Shown piece after piece: positions 63,219 to 64,000 of a stretch of 64,000 nt of DNA. The stretch is taken from NCBI GenBank assembly GCA_008668235.1, contig RQCP01000003.1, forward strand, positions 1 to 64,000, in the 5' to 3' direction. How positions within the stretch are numbered: position 1 is the stretch's first letter; every line of letters starts with the position of its first letter. Source of the stretch: Collinsella aerofaciens. Lineage in GTDB: Bacteria; Actinomycetota; Coriobacteriia; Coriobacteriales; Coriobacteriaceae. The position numbers and the translations under genes were made by a program. The notes below the pieces were generated by a model, which did not search any database, had not been told where the DNA came from, and saw only the letters and a list, made by a program, of their open reading frames with translations.

Positions 63219-64000
63219 GTGGCAGATTTCGAAGCTACTGATTTTGACTCGGTAAAGATCTCCCTTGCCTCCGCCGACCAGATCCGTTCCTGGTCGCACG
63301 GTGAGGTCAAGAAGCCGGAGACCATCAATTACCGTACCCTCAAGCCCGAGAAGGACGGCCTGTTCTGCGAGAAGATCTTCGGTCCCGCCAAGGACTGGGA
63401 GTGCTCCTGCGGCAAGTACAAGGGCATCCGCTTTAAGGGCATCGTCTGCGAGCGCTGCGGCGTCGAGGTCACCTCGGCCAAGGTGCGTCGCGACCGCATG
63501 GGCCACATCGAGCTCGCCGCTCCCGTGTCCCACATCTGGTACTTCAAGAGCCCCACGAGCTTCCCGATGAGCCGTATGCTCGACATCAAGTCCAAGGACC
63601 TCGAGAAGGTTCTGTACTTTGCCAGCTACATCATCACCGAGGTCGACTACGAGGCTCGCGAGGCCGACGCTGACGACCTGCGCGAGGAGCTCGCCGCCGA
63701 TCTGGAAGAGATCGATGCCGAGTGCGCCCGCCAGATCGAGTCCCTCAAGGAGCAGGGCAACCCCGAGAACTTTGACGAGTTCTCCGACGAGGAGCCGCTG
63801 ACCCCCGAGGAGATCGCCTCTGGCATCGTCGACATCGAGGAAGAGTGCAAGGACGAGAAGCAGCTCCGCACGGACGCCTTCAACGCCTTCATGAAGCTCA
63901 GCGAGCGCGACCTCATTTCCGATGAGCCGCTGTTCCGCGAGATGACCCGCTACTACTCCATGTACTTCAAGGGTGGCATGGGTGCTGAGGCCGTCCGCGA
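63219..64000 (+). CDS. rpoC: DNA-directed RNA polymerase subunit beta' (partial, 5' end)
   Basis: The first 260 codons are present and the gene runs off the window. It starts GTG 63219 (VADFEATDFDSVKISLA) with aaggag 9 bases upstream. The N-terminal zinc site is CSCGKYKGIRFKG followed by CERCGVEVT, and VRRDRMGHIELAAPVSHIWY is a strong beta' signature. A long acidic coiled region follows. It forms the rpoBC operon with rpoB. Confidence 0.97.
   Translation, partial: MADFEATDFDSVKISLASADQIRSWSHGEVKKPETINYRTLKPEKDGLFCEKIFGPAKDWECSCGKYKGIRFKGIVCERCGVEVTSAKVRRDRMGHIELAAPVSHIWYFKSPTSFPMSRMLDIKSKDLEKVLYFASYIITEVDYEAREADADDLREELAADLEEIDAECARQIESLKEQGNPENFDEFSDEEPLTPEEIASGIVDIEEECKDEKQLRTDAFNAFMKLSERDLISDEPLFREMTRYYSMYFKGGMGAEAVR

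Overview
The window is a high-GC chromosomal segment from an actinobacterium, most probably a Collinsella-like member of the Coriobacteriia. This rests on protein-level resemblance, strong G/C-ending codon bias, a FeoA-FeoB fusion, DisA, a wall-anchor signal of the LAxTG type and the abundance of short intergenic palindromes; no 16S gene is present to confirm it.

Layout. 1-5 kb: end of greA, lysS with an extra C-terminal tRNA-binding domain, a ThrE-type exporter and a DUF2798 membrane protein. 5.2-10.4 kb: a 1479-residue double-ASKHA acyl-CoA dehydratase activase overlapping a TetR regulator, preceded by a palindrome that is a good operator candidate. 10.5-15 kb: clpC and a PepD dipeptidase. 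15-17.6 kb: a hipBA toxin-antitoxin pair, then mntP under a yybP-ykoY manganese riboswitch. 17.7-23.3 kb: disA, ispD, ispF, cysS, rlmB and a NYN-domain (YacP) gene. 23.3-24.7 kb: a one-gene HTH-HipA kinase fusion with its own operator array. 24.8-29.9 kb: translation and secretion genes (tRNA-Thr, tRNA-Tyr, tRNA-Thr, tRNA-Met, tuf, rpmG, tRNA-Trp, secE, nusG, rplK, rplA).

30-42 kb is a mostly minus-strand block: a metallophosphoesterase overlapping a ParB-like/BMP fusion, an MscS channel, a frameshifted wall-anchored 5'-nucleotidase, a TrpXYZ-type ABC transporter, a WYL regulator, asnS and crr (EIIA-Glc). 42-54.8 kb: an alpha/beta hydrolase, feoAB with a tandem metalloregulator-like site, an alpha-glucoside PTS EIICB with an RpiR regulator and GH4 phospho-glycosidase, a membrane protein, a SotB-like MFS exporter, an intracellular GH13 enzyme and a family-6-like DNA glycosylase. 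54.8-64 kb: an unrecognised gene, an aminotransferase, rplJ-rplL with an L10 leader and attenuator, galU, rpoB and the start of rpoC.

The main themes are carbohydrate import and hydrolysis (EIICB, GH4, GH13, crr), metal homeostasis (mntP, feoAB), two independent HipA-type kinase loci, and the transcription-translation core. The usual rplKAJL-rpoBC cluster is split by about 27 kb, and galU sits between rplL and rpoB. The most unusual signals lie between genes: two families of dispersed palindromes (one repeatedly overlapping stop codons), four 15-mers in alternating orientation at an exact 40-bp period, a 223-bp nested inverted repeat running into the rplJ promoter, a 103-nt nested stem between cysS and rlmB, and 62-bp degenerate tandem repeats upstream of feoAB.
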